Shown: in pieces, positions 1 to 5,022 of the stretch
Position numbering within the stretch: position 1 is the first letter of the stretch
Layout: each line of letters starts with the position of its first letter
Origin: CAYFVR01 sp046541515
GTDB taxonomy: Bacteria; Desulfobacterota; Desulfobacteria; Desulfobacterales; Desulfococcaceae
DNA length: 12,691 nucleotides
Assembly: GCA_046541515.1 (NCBI GenBank)
Contig: JBKHDD010000145.1
Location: forward strand, 1-12,691
Direction: 5' to 3'
Position numbers and translations under genes: made by a program
The notes under the pieces: model-generated
What the model was told of the DNA's origin: nothing
Seen by the model: only the letters and a program-made list of their open reading frames with translations
Databases searched by the model: none

Positions 1-74
1 TGGGTGAAATCGGTCATTGAGTCGCTGTCTTTCGTGAGGTCGGGGAGGGGAAGGGGAACCGTAATCCACGGCGC

Positions 75-120
75 CCGAAAAGGGAAGGGAAGACTTCCAT
101 CCAACCCTTCGCCTTTTCGG
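75..120 (-). terminator. Hairpin behind the moaE-like gene, possible terminator
   Basis: A strong inverted repeat lies 8 bp beyond the stop codon of the moaE-like gene. CCGAAAAGG (75-83) pairs with CCTTTTCGG (112-120), and AAGGG (85-89) pairs with CCCTT (105-109), around a 15-nt loop. No clear T-run follows on the minus strand, so it may be a 3' stabilising hairpin or a factor-dependent stop instead of a classical intrinsic terminator. Confidence 0.45.
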
Positions 121-128
121 ATTGTTGG

Positions 129-494
129 CTAATCGACGTAAAACTGCGTCTTGCTCGTCACCGTGGCCTTGACCTGGTTGATGGTGTCGGTCAGGCAGCC
201 GATGACGTTTTCCCGAATGTCTCCGGCCACCACCAGGAACATTACGTCGTCCCCCACGGAGAGGTCCTTGCCCTCGTTAATCTCGACCTGCACGTCGGCG
301 ATCCCGGGACGGGCCCGCTGCTCCGCCAGGATCGTCGCCAGTCGGTCGTGATCCACGGCCACCCGAAGACCGGTCACCCGGCGGCCCTCGCGCGAAGCCT
401 CTCGCACCACGCCGTTGTGCGCCAAAATCATGCCGACGCCGGGATAGTCGGGGCGGGCCTTCATGGCCGCGATCATTTCGGAAATGGTTCTCAT
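129..494 (-). CDS. MoaE-like molybdenum cofactor biosynthesis protein (short form)
   Basis: This 121-residue protein resembles the catalytic large subunit of molybdopterin synthase. In the known family MoaE transfers sulfur from MoaD thiocarboxylate to precursor Z in the cytoplasm. Visible similarities are an N-terminal GMILAHNGVVRE segment (21-32, comparable to the G-x-V-R region), a GDDVMFLVVAGDIREN stretch (81-96) corresponding to the conserved strand and HR region, and two late lysines K109 and K115 in VKATVTSK, placed like the paired catalytic lysines of MoaE. It is shorter than the usual 140-150 residues and lacks the canonical HR and P-x-W-K motifs, so it is a divergent form. The ATG is preceded by AAAGGA. 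It lies 161 nt downstream of mobA on the same strand, which supports a cofactor role. No MoaD partner is visible here. Family assignment is fairly sure; catalytic competence is not. Confidence 0.75.
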   Translation of the reverse strand: MRTISEMIAAMKARPDYPGVGMILAHNGVVREASREGRRVTGLRVAVDHDRLATILAEQRARPGIADVQVEINEGKDLSVGDDVMFLVVAGDIRENVIGCLTDTINQVKATVTSKTQFYVD

Positions 495-655
495 ATTTTG
501 AATTCCTTTCTCCGTGAATATCGATCTGGGCGGCCGGAGGGCCGGTTCGTCCACTGGCTTCAAGCGGCCGGCCATTTGCCCGTTTTGGAAGCCCAACCCG
601 GGATTTCCCATCCGCCGGATTGGGGCGGCGGGGAAGGGCCGGCGGCGCGTCCGCC
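495..655. other. Spacer between mobA and the moaE-like gene
   Basis: These 161 bases separate two genes on the minus strand. The only functional signal I see is the AAAGGA ribosome binding site of the moaE-like gene at the low-coordinate end. There is no convincing promoter or hairpin with a T-run, so co-transcription with mobA is plausible but not shown. Confidence 0.4.
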
Positions 656-1282
656 TCAGTTGGCCGGGCGGGACGCCGCCTTGGGGTATCGACGACGGGC
701 CTTTTCCAAATCTTCCGGGGTGTTGACGTTCATGAAGGAGTCCAGGTCCGGGTCCAGCCCCATCAGCACCGATTCGGGCACCTTCCGGACCTGCATGTCT
801 TGAAATATCCATTGAATTTTCACTTTGCGCGCCTCGATGTGCTTGGCCATCCGCTTCAGGCAGCGGCGGGAATAGATGGCGCAGAGCGGCTCCAGCCCGG
901 CGCGGGTGGCGGGGATCACCACGTCGTGGCGGGGTTCCAGGTGATCCAGCACCGCGGCCACCACCTCGGGTTTCAAAAAGGGGGTGTCGCAGGCGGAGAC
1001 GAACAAGTGGGGCGCGTCGGCCACGCTCAGCCCGGCGTGAACGCCGGTGAGAGAGCTTCGGTAATCGTAGACGTCCGACGCGATAACCACGTCTCGGTCC
1101 AGATAGGCCAGGGGATCGTTGGTGACGAGGATGATTTCCCGGAAGAAGGACCGAAACAGTCGCTCGGTCCGGTCGAGAATGGTTTCTCCGCCGAGCTGGA
1201 GAAGCGCCTTGTTGCGACCCTGAAATCGGCTCCCCCTGCCCCCCGCCAGAATCGCGCCGGCGCAGGGATGTCTTCCGTCCAT
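656..1282 (-). CDS. mobA: Molybdenum cofactor guanylyltransferase MobA
   Basis: This 208-residue cytoplasmic nucleotidyltransferase is predicted to attach GMP from GTP to molybdopterin, giving the guanine dinucleotide cofactor used by DMSO-reductase-family enzymes such as formate dehydrogenases. The N-terminal GTP loop is seen as LAGGRGSRFQGRNKALL (12-28), with the conserved LxGG and the later lysine. The metal-binding aspartate motif CDTPFL is at 98-103, GLEPLCAIYS (129-138) matches the conserved EPL segment, and NVNTPEDL (185-192) is the typical C-terminal signature. The start chosen (ATG at 1282) follows AAGGGGGAAG and places the GTP loop at residue 12, as in the family; the frame stays open further upstream but without family similarity. 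Length is normal (about 190-210). It is the first gene of a minus-strand unit with a promoter at 1419-1447. A related transferase such as MocA (CTP-using) is a less likely alternative. Confidence 0.88.
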   Translation of the reverse strand: MDGRHPCAGAILAGGRGSRFQGRNKALLQLGGETILDRTERLFRSFFREIILVTNDPLAYLDRDVVIASDVYDYRSSLTGVHAGLSVADAPHLFVSACDTPFLKPEVVAAVLDHLEPRHDVVIPATRAGLEPLCAIYSRRCLKRMAKHIEARKVKIQWIFQDMQVRKVPESVLMGLDPDLDSFMNVNTPEDLEKARRRYPKAASRPAN

Positions 1283-1294
1283 GGCTTCCCCCTT

Positions 1295-1315
1295 GTTCCA
1301 CCGCCCCGATGGAAC
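1295..1315 (-). repeat. Inverted repeat close to the mobA start
   Basis: GTTCCA (1295-1300) and TGGAAC (1310-1315) form a perfect 6-bp inverted repeat with a 9-nt spacer, 12 nt upstream of the mobA ATG and overlapping the approach to its ribosome binding site. In the mobA transcript it is the last of three leader hairpins. Confidence 0.5.
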
Positions 1316-1339
1316 ACCGCGACGTCGGATCGCCGCCCG

Positions 1340-1388
1340 CGTTCCGTTGGGAACGACCGTTTTTTCACCATGGGGCCGAACGGTCGTT
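1340..1388 (-). promoter_or_regulatory. Two overlapping, mutually exclusive hairpins in the mobA leader
   Basis: AACGACCGTT (1352-1361) and AACGGTCGTT (1379-1388) form a perfect 10-bp stem around 17 nt. CGTTCC (1340-1345) and GGAACG (1350-1355) form a second 6-bp stem around GTTG. The two share bases 1352-1355, so in the minus-strand transcript only one can be fully formed at a time. They lie in the approximately 130-nt leader between the predicted mobA start site and its ATG. A switching role is an inference. Confidence 0.5.
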
Positions 1389-1418
1389 TCGCCCCGGGAG
1401 ATTTGGCGGCGTCCGGGA

Positions 1419-1447
1419 ATCATAGAAAAACGGGTTTCGGAAATCAA
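1419..1447 (-). promoter_or_regulatory. Sigma70-like promoter for mobA
   Basis: Read on the minus strand, TTGATT (1447-1442) and TATGAT (1424-1419) are separated by exactly 17 bp. Each matches the housekeeping consensus at five of six positions. Transcription would begin near 1412 and leave a leader of about 130 nt before the mobA ATG. Confidence 0.7.
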
Positions 1448-1559
1448 GGCGATTCGTGACGAGGCAAAGAATTGGGAACGGAGGGCGGAAAAGCGGACTT
1501 TTCAGGCGGGTTCTGGCGGCGAAAGTCTCGTGTTCGGGGGCGAAAATCGGCAAAAAAGC

Positions 1560-1588
1560 TTGAAACCCCGGGATGGGTGGGGTAGCGT
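1560..1588 (+). promoter_or_regulatory. Weak promoter candidate for pyrR
   Basis: TTGAAA (1560-1565) matches the -35 consensus at five of six positions and is followed after 17 bp by TAGCGT (1583-1588), which keeps only the T, A and final T of a -10 box. It is the best-spaced pair upstream of pyrR and overlaps the inverted repeat at 1579-1609, but the -10 element is poor. Confidence 0.35.
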
Positions 1589-1609
1589 ACTCTTTTTTTT
1601 ACGTACCCC
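1579..1609 (+). repeat. Inverted repeat with T-rich loop before pyrR
   Basis: GGGGTA (1579-1584) pairs with TACCCC (1604-1609), and CGTA (1586-1589) pairs with TACG (1600-1603), giving a 10-bp stem with one bulged G and a 10-nt loop containing a T-run. It ends 17 nt before the pyrR start codon and could act as an operator or a leader hairpin. An upstream ACCCC (1565-1569) could compete for its GGGGT arm. Confidence 0.5.
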
Positions 1610-1626
1610 TGATGAAGAGGCGGGAA

Positions 1627-2178
1627 ATGAACCATTCCCATCAGATACTCGATGCCGCCGAAATGGACCGGATACTGAATCGGATGACCCACAACATTCT
1701 GGAGGTCCATAACGGGGCCGGATGTCTCGCCTTGGTGGGCATTCATACCCGAGGCGTTTTTCTGGCCCGGCGGATTCAGGAAAAAATTCTGGCGGCCGAG
1801 GGCGTAAACGTGCCCACCGGGGAGATCGACATCAGCTTTTACCGGGACGACTGGACCCAGGTCGCCCGCAACCCCCGGGTGCAGGCGACCAACATCCTCT
1901 TTTCGGTGGATAGTTGCGAGATTATTCTTGTGGACGACGTGCTGTTTACCGGTCGAACGGTTCGGGCGGGCATGGACGCGTTGATCGATTTTGGTCGTCC
2001 GGCTCGGATTGAACTGGCCGTGCTGGTGGACCGCGGCCATCGGGAATTGCCCATTCAGGCCGACTTCGCGGGAAAAGCCGTGGAGACGCGTCGCAACGAA
2101 ACCGTCAATGTGTTGCTGAAGGAAATCGATGGTTCCGACGCGGTGATGATTCGGCGGGGAACGACGAGGTCCGGCTAA
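1627..2178 (+). CDS. pyrR: PyrR: pyrimidine regulatory protein / uracil phosphoribosyltransferase
   Basis: This 183-residue type I phosphoribosyltransferase belongs to the PyrR family. Known members convert uracil and PRPP to UMP, and in Gram-positive bacteria also bind pyr mRNA to control attenuation. The PRPP-binding signature LVDDVLFTGRTVR is at 101-113. The PyrR-typical GIHTRGVFLARRI (38-50) and VDRGHRELPIQADFAGK (135-151) are both clear. Length fits the family (about 180). The ATG at 1627 is preceded by GAGG with 6-nt spacing; in-frame starts further upstream would add a tail unlike PyrR and extend into the inverted repeat. No pyrimidine biosynthesis gene is adjacent, and I see no PyrR-type anti-antiterminator RNA loop, so salvage activity may be its main job here. 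It ends in an intrinsic terminator shared with the convergent regulator gene. Confidence 0.93.
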   Translation: MNHSHQILDAAEMDRILNRMTHNILEVHNGAGCLALVGIHTRGVFLARRIQEKILAAEGVNVPTGEIDISFYRDDWTQVARNPRVQATNILFSVDSCEIILVDDVLFTGRTVRAGMDALIDFGRPARIELAVLVDRGHRELPIQADFAGKAVETRRNETVNVLLKEIDGSDAVMIRRGTTRSG

Positions 2179-2194
2179 TGTCGCCTGGCCGGAC
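2169..2194 (+). repeat. Inverted repeat spanning the pyrR stop codon
   Basis: GTCCGGC (2169-2175) and GCCGGAC (2188-2194) form a perfect 7-bp stem with a 12-nt loop over the end of pyrR. It abuts the terminator hairpin at 2195, so the two stack in tandem. On the minus strand it would be the first hairpin after the regulator stop codon, without a T-run. Confidence 0.6.
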
Positions 2195-2223
2195 GCCCTA
2201 CCATTGGTAGGGCAGTCTTTTTT
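2195..2223 (+). terminator. Intrinsic terminator of pyrR
   Basis: GCCCTAC (2195-2201) and GTAGGGC (2207-2213) form a perfect stem around CATTG, followed after four bases by six T's (2218-2223). This is a standard rho-independent terminator reading rightward. It lies over the last codons of the convergent CRP-family gene, so the stop codon and final tryptophan codon of that gene form part of the stem. Confidence 0.85.
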
Positions 2224-2884
2224 CGATGGTGATGTATTTTTTCTCCACGGAAATGTAGCCGTCGGTGGCGAGGTCCTTCAGCACCCGGCTGACCATTTCT
2301 CGGGAGGCGCCCACCATGTTGGCGATCTCCTGGTGGGTCAGACGTTCGTTGATCGTCACCTTGTCCTCGCTGGACAGATCGGCCGGTCCCCCGTCGTCTT
2401 TTCTGCCGGAAGTCGCCGCAAGATGGGTCAGCAAGCGGGCCACCCGACCGTACACGTCCATCAGGGCCAGGCTTTCGATTTTTTTGTTGGCCTCGCGGAA
2501 CCGCTTCAACAGTCCGCGGAAAAGGTTCATCATGATGTCCGGATGTAGCGACAGCAGTTCGTGAAAATCGTTTTTGGATATAATGATGAGCTGGGACGGC
2601 TCCTTGGTCATCACGTAGGCCGACCGAGGCTCGCCGTCCATGAGGGCGATTTCCCCGAAATATTCCCCCGGTCCGAGGATGGAAAGAATCACCTCCCGCC
2701 CCTCTTCGTCGTTGATGCCGACGTTCACCTTGCCGCTGCGGATTATGTAAAACGAATCGGACTGATCCCCTTCGCTGAATAAGATCGTGTTCTTGGGGAA
2801 CGTCTTGATCGTGCTGACCCGTTCGAGCGCTTCCAGCACGTTGTCGTCGAGTCCCTTGAACAGCGGAATTTCTTTCAAAAGCAT
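2198..2884 (-). CDS. CRP/FNR-family transcriptional regulator
   Basis: This 228-residue cytoplasmic DNA-binding regulator has the full CRP layout. The N-terminal cyclic-nucleotide-binding beta-roll (about 5-120) includes the phosphate-binding cassette FGEIALMDGEPRSA (76-89), with glutamate, arginine and serine placed as in cAMP-binding CRP. A dimerisation helix follows (about 115-140). The winged helix-turn-helix is LTHQEIANMVGASREMVSR (182-200). Its recognition helix carries SREMVSR, so R195, E196 and R200 match the DNA-contacting residues of E. coli CRP. There is no FNR-type cysteine cluster, so an iron-sulfur oxygen sensor is unlikely. The ligand, cAMP or another cyclic nucleotide, cannot be read from sequence. 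The ATG at 2884 follows GGTGG, a modest ribosome site. A near-ideal promoter with an overlapping inverted repeat lies upstream. It converges on pyrR with 19 bp between stops. Target genes are unknown. Confidence 0.92.
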   Translation of the reverse strand: MLLKEIPLFKGLDDNVLEALERVSTIKTFPKNTILFSEGDQSDSFYIIRSGKVNVGINDEEGREVILSILGPGEYFGEIALMDGEPRSAYVMTKEPSQLIIISKNDFHELLSLHPDIMMNLFRGLLKRFREANKKIESLALMDVYGRVARLLTHLAATSGRKDDGGPADLSSEDKVTINERLTHQEIANMVGASREMVSRVLKDLATDGYISVEKKYITIEKRLPYQW

Positions 2885-2918
2885 AATTCACCACCCGAAT
2901 GGGTTAAAGTTCCCTAAA

Positions 2919-2945
2919 ATTATACCGGCCAAATCCGATTGTCAA
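2919..2945 (-). promoter_or_regulatory. Consensus sigma70 promoter of the CRP-family gene
   Basis: Read on the minus strand, TTGACA (2945-2940) and TATAAT (2924-2919) are both perfect consensus hexamers. The spacer is 15 bp, shorter than the optimal 17, which may weaken it or create a need for an activator. The start site would be near 2912, giving a leader of about 28 nt. Confidence 0.75.
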
Positions 2946-2955
2946 TAATATCGGA
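2934..2955. promoter_or_regulatory. Inverted repeat overlapping the -35 box, candidate operator
   Basis: TCCGAT (2934-2939) and ATCGGA (2950-2955) form a perfect 6-bp inverted repeat with a 10-bp spacer centred on the -35 hexamer. The position suits a repressor site or an activator that corrects the short spacer. It does not resemble the TGTGA-N6-TCACA site expected for this regulator's recognition helix. Confidence 0.5.
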
Positions 2956-3138
2956 CGGAAAACCTGCGTGCCCCCTCCGCCTTCCCTTCCCAAAACGCCG
3001 GAATTTTAAATAAAAATCTCCCCTTCCACGAGAAATCCTCGCTTGGGGAATCCGCACGTTCATTTCTCGGCGAACGGGTCTATGTTTTTTTCCGAAGATT
3101 CGTTGGCCGTTTCCACCGACGCCTTCCGGGATTTTCGG

Positions 3139-3164
3139 CGCGAAATCCGAAGCGCGGATTCGCG
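3139..3164 (+). repeat. Strong hairpin in the leader of the secreted protein gene
   Basis: CGCGAAATCCG (3139-3149) pairs with CGGATTCGCG (3155-3164) to give a 10-bp stem with one bulged A and a 5-nt loop. It lies about 75 nt before the GTG start. Confidence 0.6.
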
Positions 3165-3177
3165 TCCCAGCGGCGAA

Positions 3178-3207
3178 AGCGGACTCGTCCCGCTCCGGCC
3201 CGTTTTT
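3178..3207 (+). terminator. Attenuator-like hairpin and T-run in the leader
   Basis: AGCGG (3178-3182) pairs with CCGCT (3190-3194) around 7 nt; five T's follow at 3203-3207 after an 8-nt gap. The gap is long for a classical terminator, so attenuation upstream of the secreted protein gene is only a possibility. A further CAAAAA/TTTTTG inverted repeat (3215-3228) touches the ribosome binding site. Confidence 0.3.
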
Positions 3208-3238
3208 CCCATCGCAAAAATGTTTTTGGAGGATACCC

Positions 3239-4000
3239 GTGAAATATGACGCCGTTGCCCTGGTCTCGTTGGCAAGCCTGCTCGCCTTGACCTTTCCCCG
3301 TCCCGCGACGGCGGATGTGGTTCTGGAATGGGACCCGCCCAGCGATTCCCGTGTTGCGGGCCATATCGTCTATTGGGGACCGGAACCCGGTCGATATACC
3401 CAATCGAGTCGCGACAGAGGCGACGTCCTTCTCCGCGCCGACACCCGGTACACGGTCGTCGGCCTCTCCGACGCGGCGCCCGCCTATTTCGCGGTGGTTT
3501 CCGTGGACGCCGCCGGCCGCGTCAGCGAATTTTCAAACGAGGCGGCCCGGCCCCGGATTTCCTCGCCGCCCGCCGGTTTCTCCGCCCGGTTCGGTCCCTG
3601 CGGCTGCGTCCGGGTTTCCGGTTCCGCGGCGACCGAAAGCGTGGTTCGTCTGTTCGCCAACAACCTGTTGGTGGCCGAGACCGTCGCGGACGGAAGCGGA
3701 AACTGGTCCGTCCCGGTGGACCTGACCCCGGCGGGAGCGGGGGCGGTGGAACTCGTCGCCCGGTCCACCGGAGCGGATTCTTTGGCGGTTTCCGGCCGGG
3801 CCGCGCCCCGGGACAATCGAACGGCCGGGGACCTGGACGGCGACGGCGGAGTGGGGCTCGGCGACGTTTTGGTGGCGCTGCAACTGCTGGCCGGCGGCCC
3901 GGGGTGCGGACTCGCCCCGGAATGCGAAGTGACCGGGGACGGCCGGATCGGCCTGTCGGACGCCATTTTTCTGTTGCGGGAGGTCGCCATGACGCGGTAG
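3239..4000 (+). CDS. Secreted protein with FN3-like, Ig-like and dockerin-like calcium repeats
   Basis: This 253-residue exported protein begins with a hydrophobic signal peptide (about 1-25, cleaved near PATA-D). Residues 27-105 look like a fibronectin type III domain (VLEWDPPSD at the start, YFAVVSVDAAGRVSEFSN near the end). Residues 107-187 look like a bacterial Ig-like domain with the signature AVADGSGNWSVPVDL-type turn (150-162). Two dockerin-like EF-hand half repeats follow: DLDGDGGVGLGDVLVALQLL (198-217) and VTGDGRIGLSDAIFLLREV (231-249), each with spaced acidic or glycine positions for calcium. Cysteines pair plausibly as C121/C123 and C223/C229. The GTG start follows GGAGG with 6-nt spacing. 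There is no cohesin or enzyme domain here, so the repeats may be a stabilising calcium module instead of a cellulosome anchor. Function is unknown; surface or matrix binding is an inference. Confidence 0.75.
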   Translation: MKYDAVALVSLASLLALTFPRPATADVVLEWDPPSDSRVAGHIVYWGPEPGRYTQSSRDRGDVLLRADTRYTVVGLSDAAPAYFAVVSVDAAGRVSEFSNEAARPRISSPPAGFSARFGPCGCVRVSGSAATESVVRLFANNLLVAETVADGSGNWSVPVDLTPAGAGAVELVARSTGADSLAVSGRAAPRDNRTAGDLDGDGGVGLGDVLVALQLLAGGPGCGLAPECEVTGDGRIGLSDAIFLLREVAMTR

Positions 4001-4045
4001 GCGGGGTTTTCCGCGCACCGCTTCGCCCGCCCGTTTCCGTTGCTC

Positions 4046-4075
4046 TTGATTTTTGCCCGAGTCGCCTTGTATTAT
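4046..4075 (+). promoter_or_regulatory. Promoter candidate for the RNA methyltransferase gene
   Basis: TTGATT (4046-4051) and TATTAT (4070-4075) are separated by 18 bp and each matches consensus at five of six positions. The start site near 4082 would leave about 70 nt before the GTG at 4151. A GCCATA/TATGGC hairpin (4091-4106) lies in this leader. The promoter supports the downstream start over longer in-frame extensions. Confidence 0.55.
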
Positions 4076-4150
4076 CTTTCCCTTCCGGCGGCCATACGGG
4101 TATGGCTGTATTTCCGGGTGGGTTTTCGATACTTTTGGAGGGGATGCCCG

Positions 4151-4768
4151 GTGGCTTTTCGAAACAACCGAAAAATTCTCAAGGAAGAACGCCGCCACGT
4201 CCAGCGGCGGTACGAAAAGGAGCGCCGGATCAACCTCCGGGCAACGCCGGGACCCCACGAATTCGCCCTGGTGCTGGACGGCTTGAAGCCGACCTACAAC
4301 GTCGGGAAGATTTTCCGCAGCGCCGACGCCTTCGGCGCGGCGGAGGTCCATCTGATCGGCATCCAGTTTTTCGATCCCAGCCCCGGCATGGGCTCCTTCA
4401 AGTGGGTGCCGGCCCGTTGGCACGACGCCTTCGCGACATGCCACGCCGATCTTTCCGCCCGGGGCTACACGCTGTTCGTTGCGGAACCGGTGGAATCCGC
4501 AGCGCTGCCGACGCTGGATTTTCCCCGCAAAAGCGCCTTTATTTTTGGGCACGAGGAGTTCGGCATCAGCTTCGACAAGGCCGATTTCCCGGACCTGCGG
4601 TCAGTGATGATTCCCCAGTTCGGCCGGGTCCAGAGCCTCAACGTGAGCGTCGCCGCCTCCATCGTGATGTACGAATACGTGCGCCAGCACGTCGCCGAAT
4701 TTCCCCCGCCCCCGGCGCCGGTCGGCCGGGAGGCGGTCTCTCCGCCGGAAACGGAGCGTGCGGAGTGA
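4151..4768 (+). CDS. SpoU/TrmH-family RNA 2'-O-methyltransferase
   Basis: This 205-residue protein is a SPOUT-class methyltransferase predicted to move a methyl group from S-adenosylmethionine to a ribose 2'-OH of tRNA or rRNA. All three SpoU motifs are visible. Motif 1 is PTYNVGKIFRSADAFGA (47-63), with N50 and the catalytic-type R56. Motif 2 is FIFGHEEFGIS (130-140), where family members usually have G-N-E and this one has G-H-E. Motif 3 is IPQFGRVQSLNVSVAAS (154-170), part of the knotted cofactor site. The N-terminus is basic (about 1-30), as in substrate-binding extensions. The chosen GTG at 4151 follows GGAGG with 9-nt spacing; the frame opens earlier, at 4040, but that segment contains the promoter and is unlike the family. 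The proline-rich C-terminal tail (184-205) is not conserved in the family. Exact nucleotide target is unknown. Confidence 0.87.
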   Translation: MAFRNNRKILKEERRHVQRRYEKERRINLRATPGPHEFALVLDGLKPTYNVGKIFRSADAFGAAEVHLIGIQFFDPSPGMGSFKWVPARWHDAFATCHADLSARGYTLFVAEPVESAALPTLDFPRKSAFIFGHEEFGISFDKADFPDLRSVMIPQFGRVQSLNVSVAASIVMYEYVRQHVAEFPPPPAPVGREAVSPPETERAE

Positions 4769-4781
4769 GCGGTTCGCCGCT
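4768..4781 (+). terminator. Short UUCG hairpin at the methyltransferase stop codon
   Basis: AGCGG (4768-4772) and CCGCT (4777-4781) close a TTCG tetraloop directly over the stop codon. The stem is only 5 bp and no T-run follows, so it may stabilise the 3' end instead of terminating transcription. Confidence 0.3.
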
Positions 4782-4839
4782 TGTGGTTCGACACGTCGTT
4801 TCCGCGAAAGACCCCGCCGCCGCGCCGTCCCTTTACCCG

Positions 4840-4851
4840 CCCGTTAACGGG
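4840..4851. repeat. 12-bp perfect palindrome
   Basis: CCCGTTAACGGG is a perfect palindrome without a loop, in the GC-rich part of the intergenic region. No T-run follows. It could be a protein-binding site; its role is unknown. Confidence 0.4.
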
Positions 4852-4946
4852 GGAGAAGCGGGAATACCGGCTGGCCGGGCCGCGGGATTGGGAATCGACG
4901 GCGGCGCATGGAGTTCGGAAGTGACGGGATCGGCAGGGGTTCGCGA

Positions 4947-4960
4947 TTCAATCGATTGAA
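4947..4960. promoter_or_regulatory. 14-bp perfect palindrome, possible operator
   Basis: TTCAATCGATTGAA is a perfect palindrome next to the only AT-rich patch in this intergenic region (4955-4983), about 150 bp before the ATPase start. The loop-free symmetry suits a dimeric protein site more than an RNA hairpin. The binding protein is unknown. Confidence 0.45.
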
Positions 4961-5022
4961 ATTTTAGGTTTTTCATATCTTCCTACTGAGGTTGGGTTGT
5001 CCCGGCCGATACACGTTTTTAC

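Larger units (their letters stand above)
1283..1626. other. Divergent intergenic region between mobA and pyrR
   Basis: This 344-bp region separates divergent mobA and pyrR. The mobA half holds a sigma70-like promoter and a leader with three hairpins, each listed separately. The pyrR half holds a weaker promoter candidate and an inverted repeat just before the start codon. Between about 1450 and 1555 I see no gene or obvious signal. Confidence 0.7.
2885..3238. other. Divergent intergenic region between the CRP-family gene and the secreted protein gene
   Basis: This 354-bp region has no gene I can support. Its left 75 bp hold the regulator promoter and inverted repeat. An AT-rich patch at about 2999-3017 could contribute to a rightward promoter, but I see no good hexamer pair. 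The right 100 bp form a structured leader with two hairpins and T-runs before the ribosome binding site at 3228-3232. A weaker CCCC/GGGG and CGAG/CTCG fold sits near 3021-3050. Confidence 0.6.

Noticed and set aside
1..17. Start of a minus-strand gene running off the left edge (ATG at 17, MTDFT)
   Set aside because: Only five codons are visible and no convincing ribosome binding site precedes it, so it cannot be supported.
3000..3238. Cyclic di-GMP riboswitch upstream of the secreted protein
   Set aside because: The leader is structured, but I cannot find the conserved GEMM core segments by eye. A covariance-model search would be needed to claim it.
4040..4150. N-terminal hydrophobic extension of the methyltransferase
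   Set aside because: The segment contains the best promoter, and GGAGG lies just before the GTG at 4151. SpoU proteins do not usually carry a membrane segment.
3328..4959. 543-residue plus-strand open frame
   Set aside because: It overlaps the secreted protein and methyltransferase genes in another frame and is dominated by R, G and P without domains.
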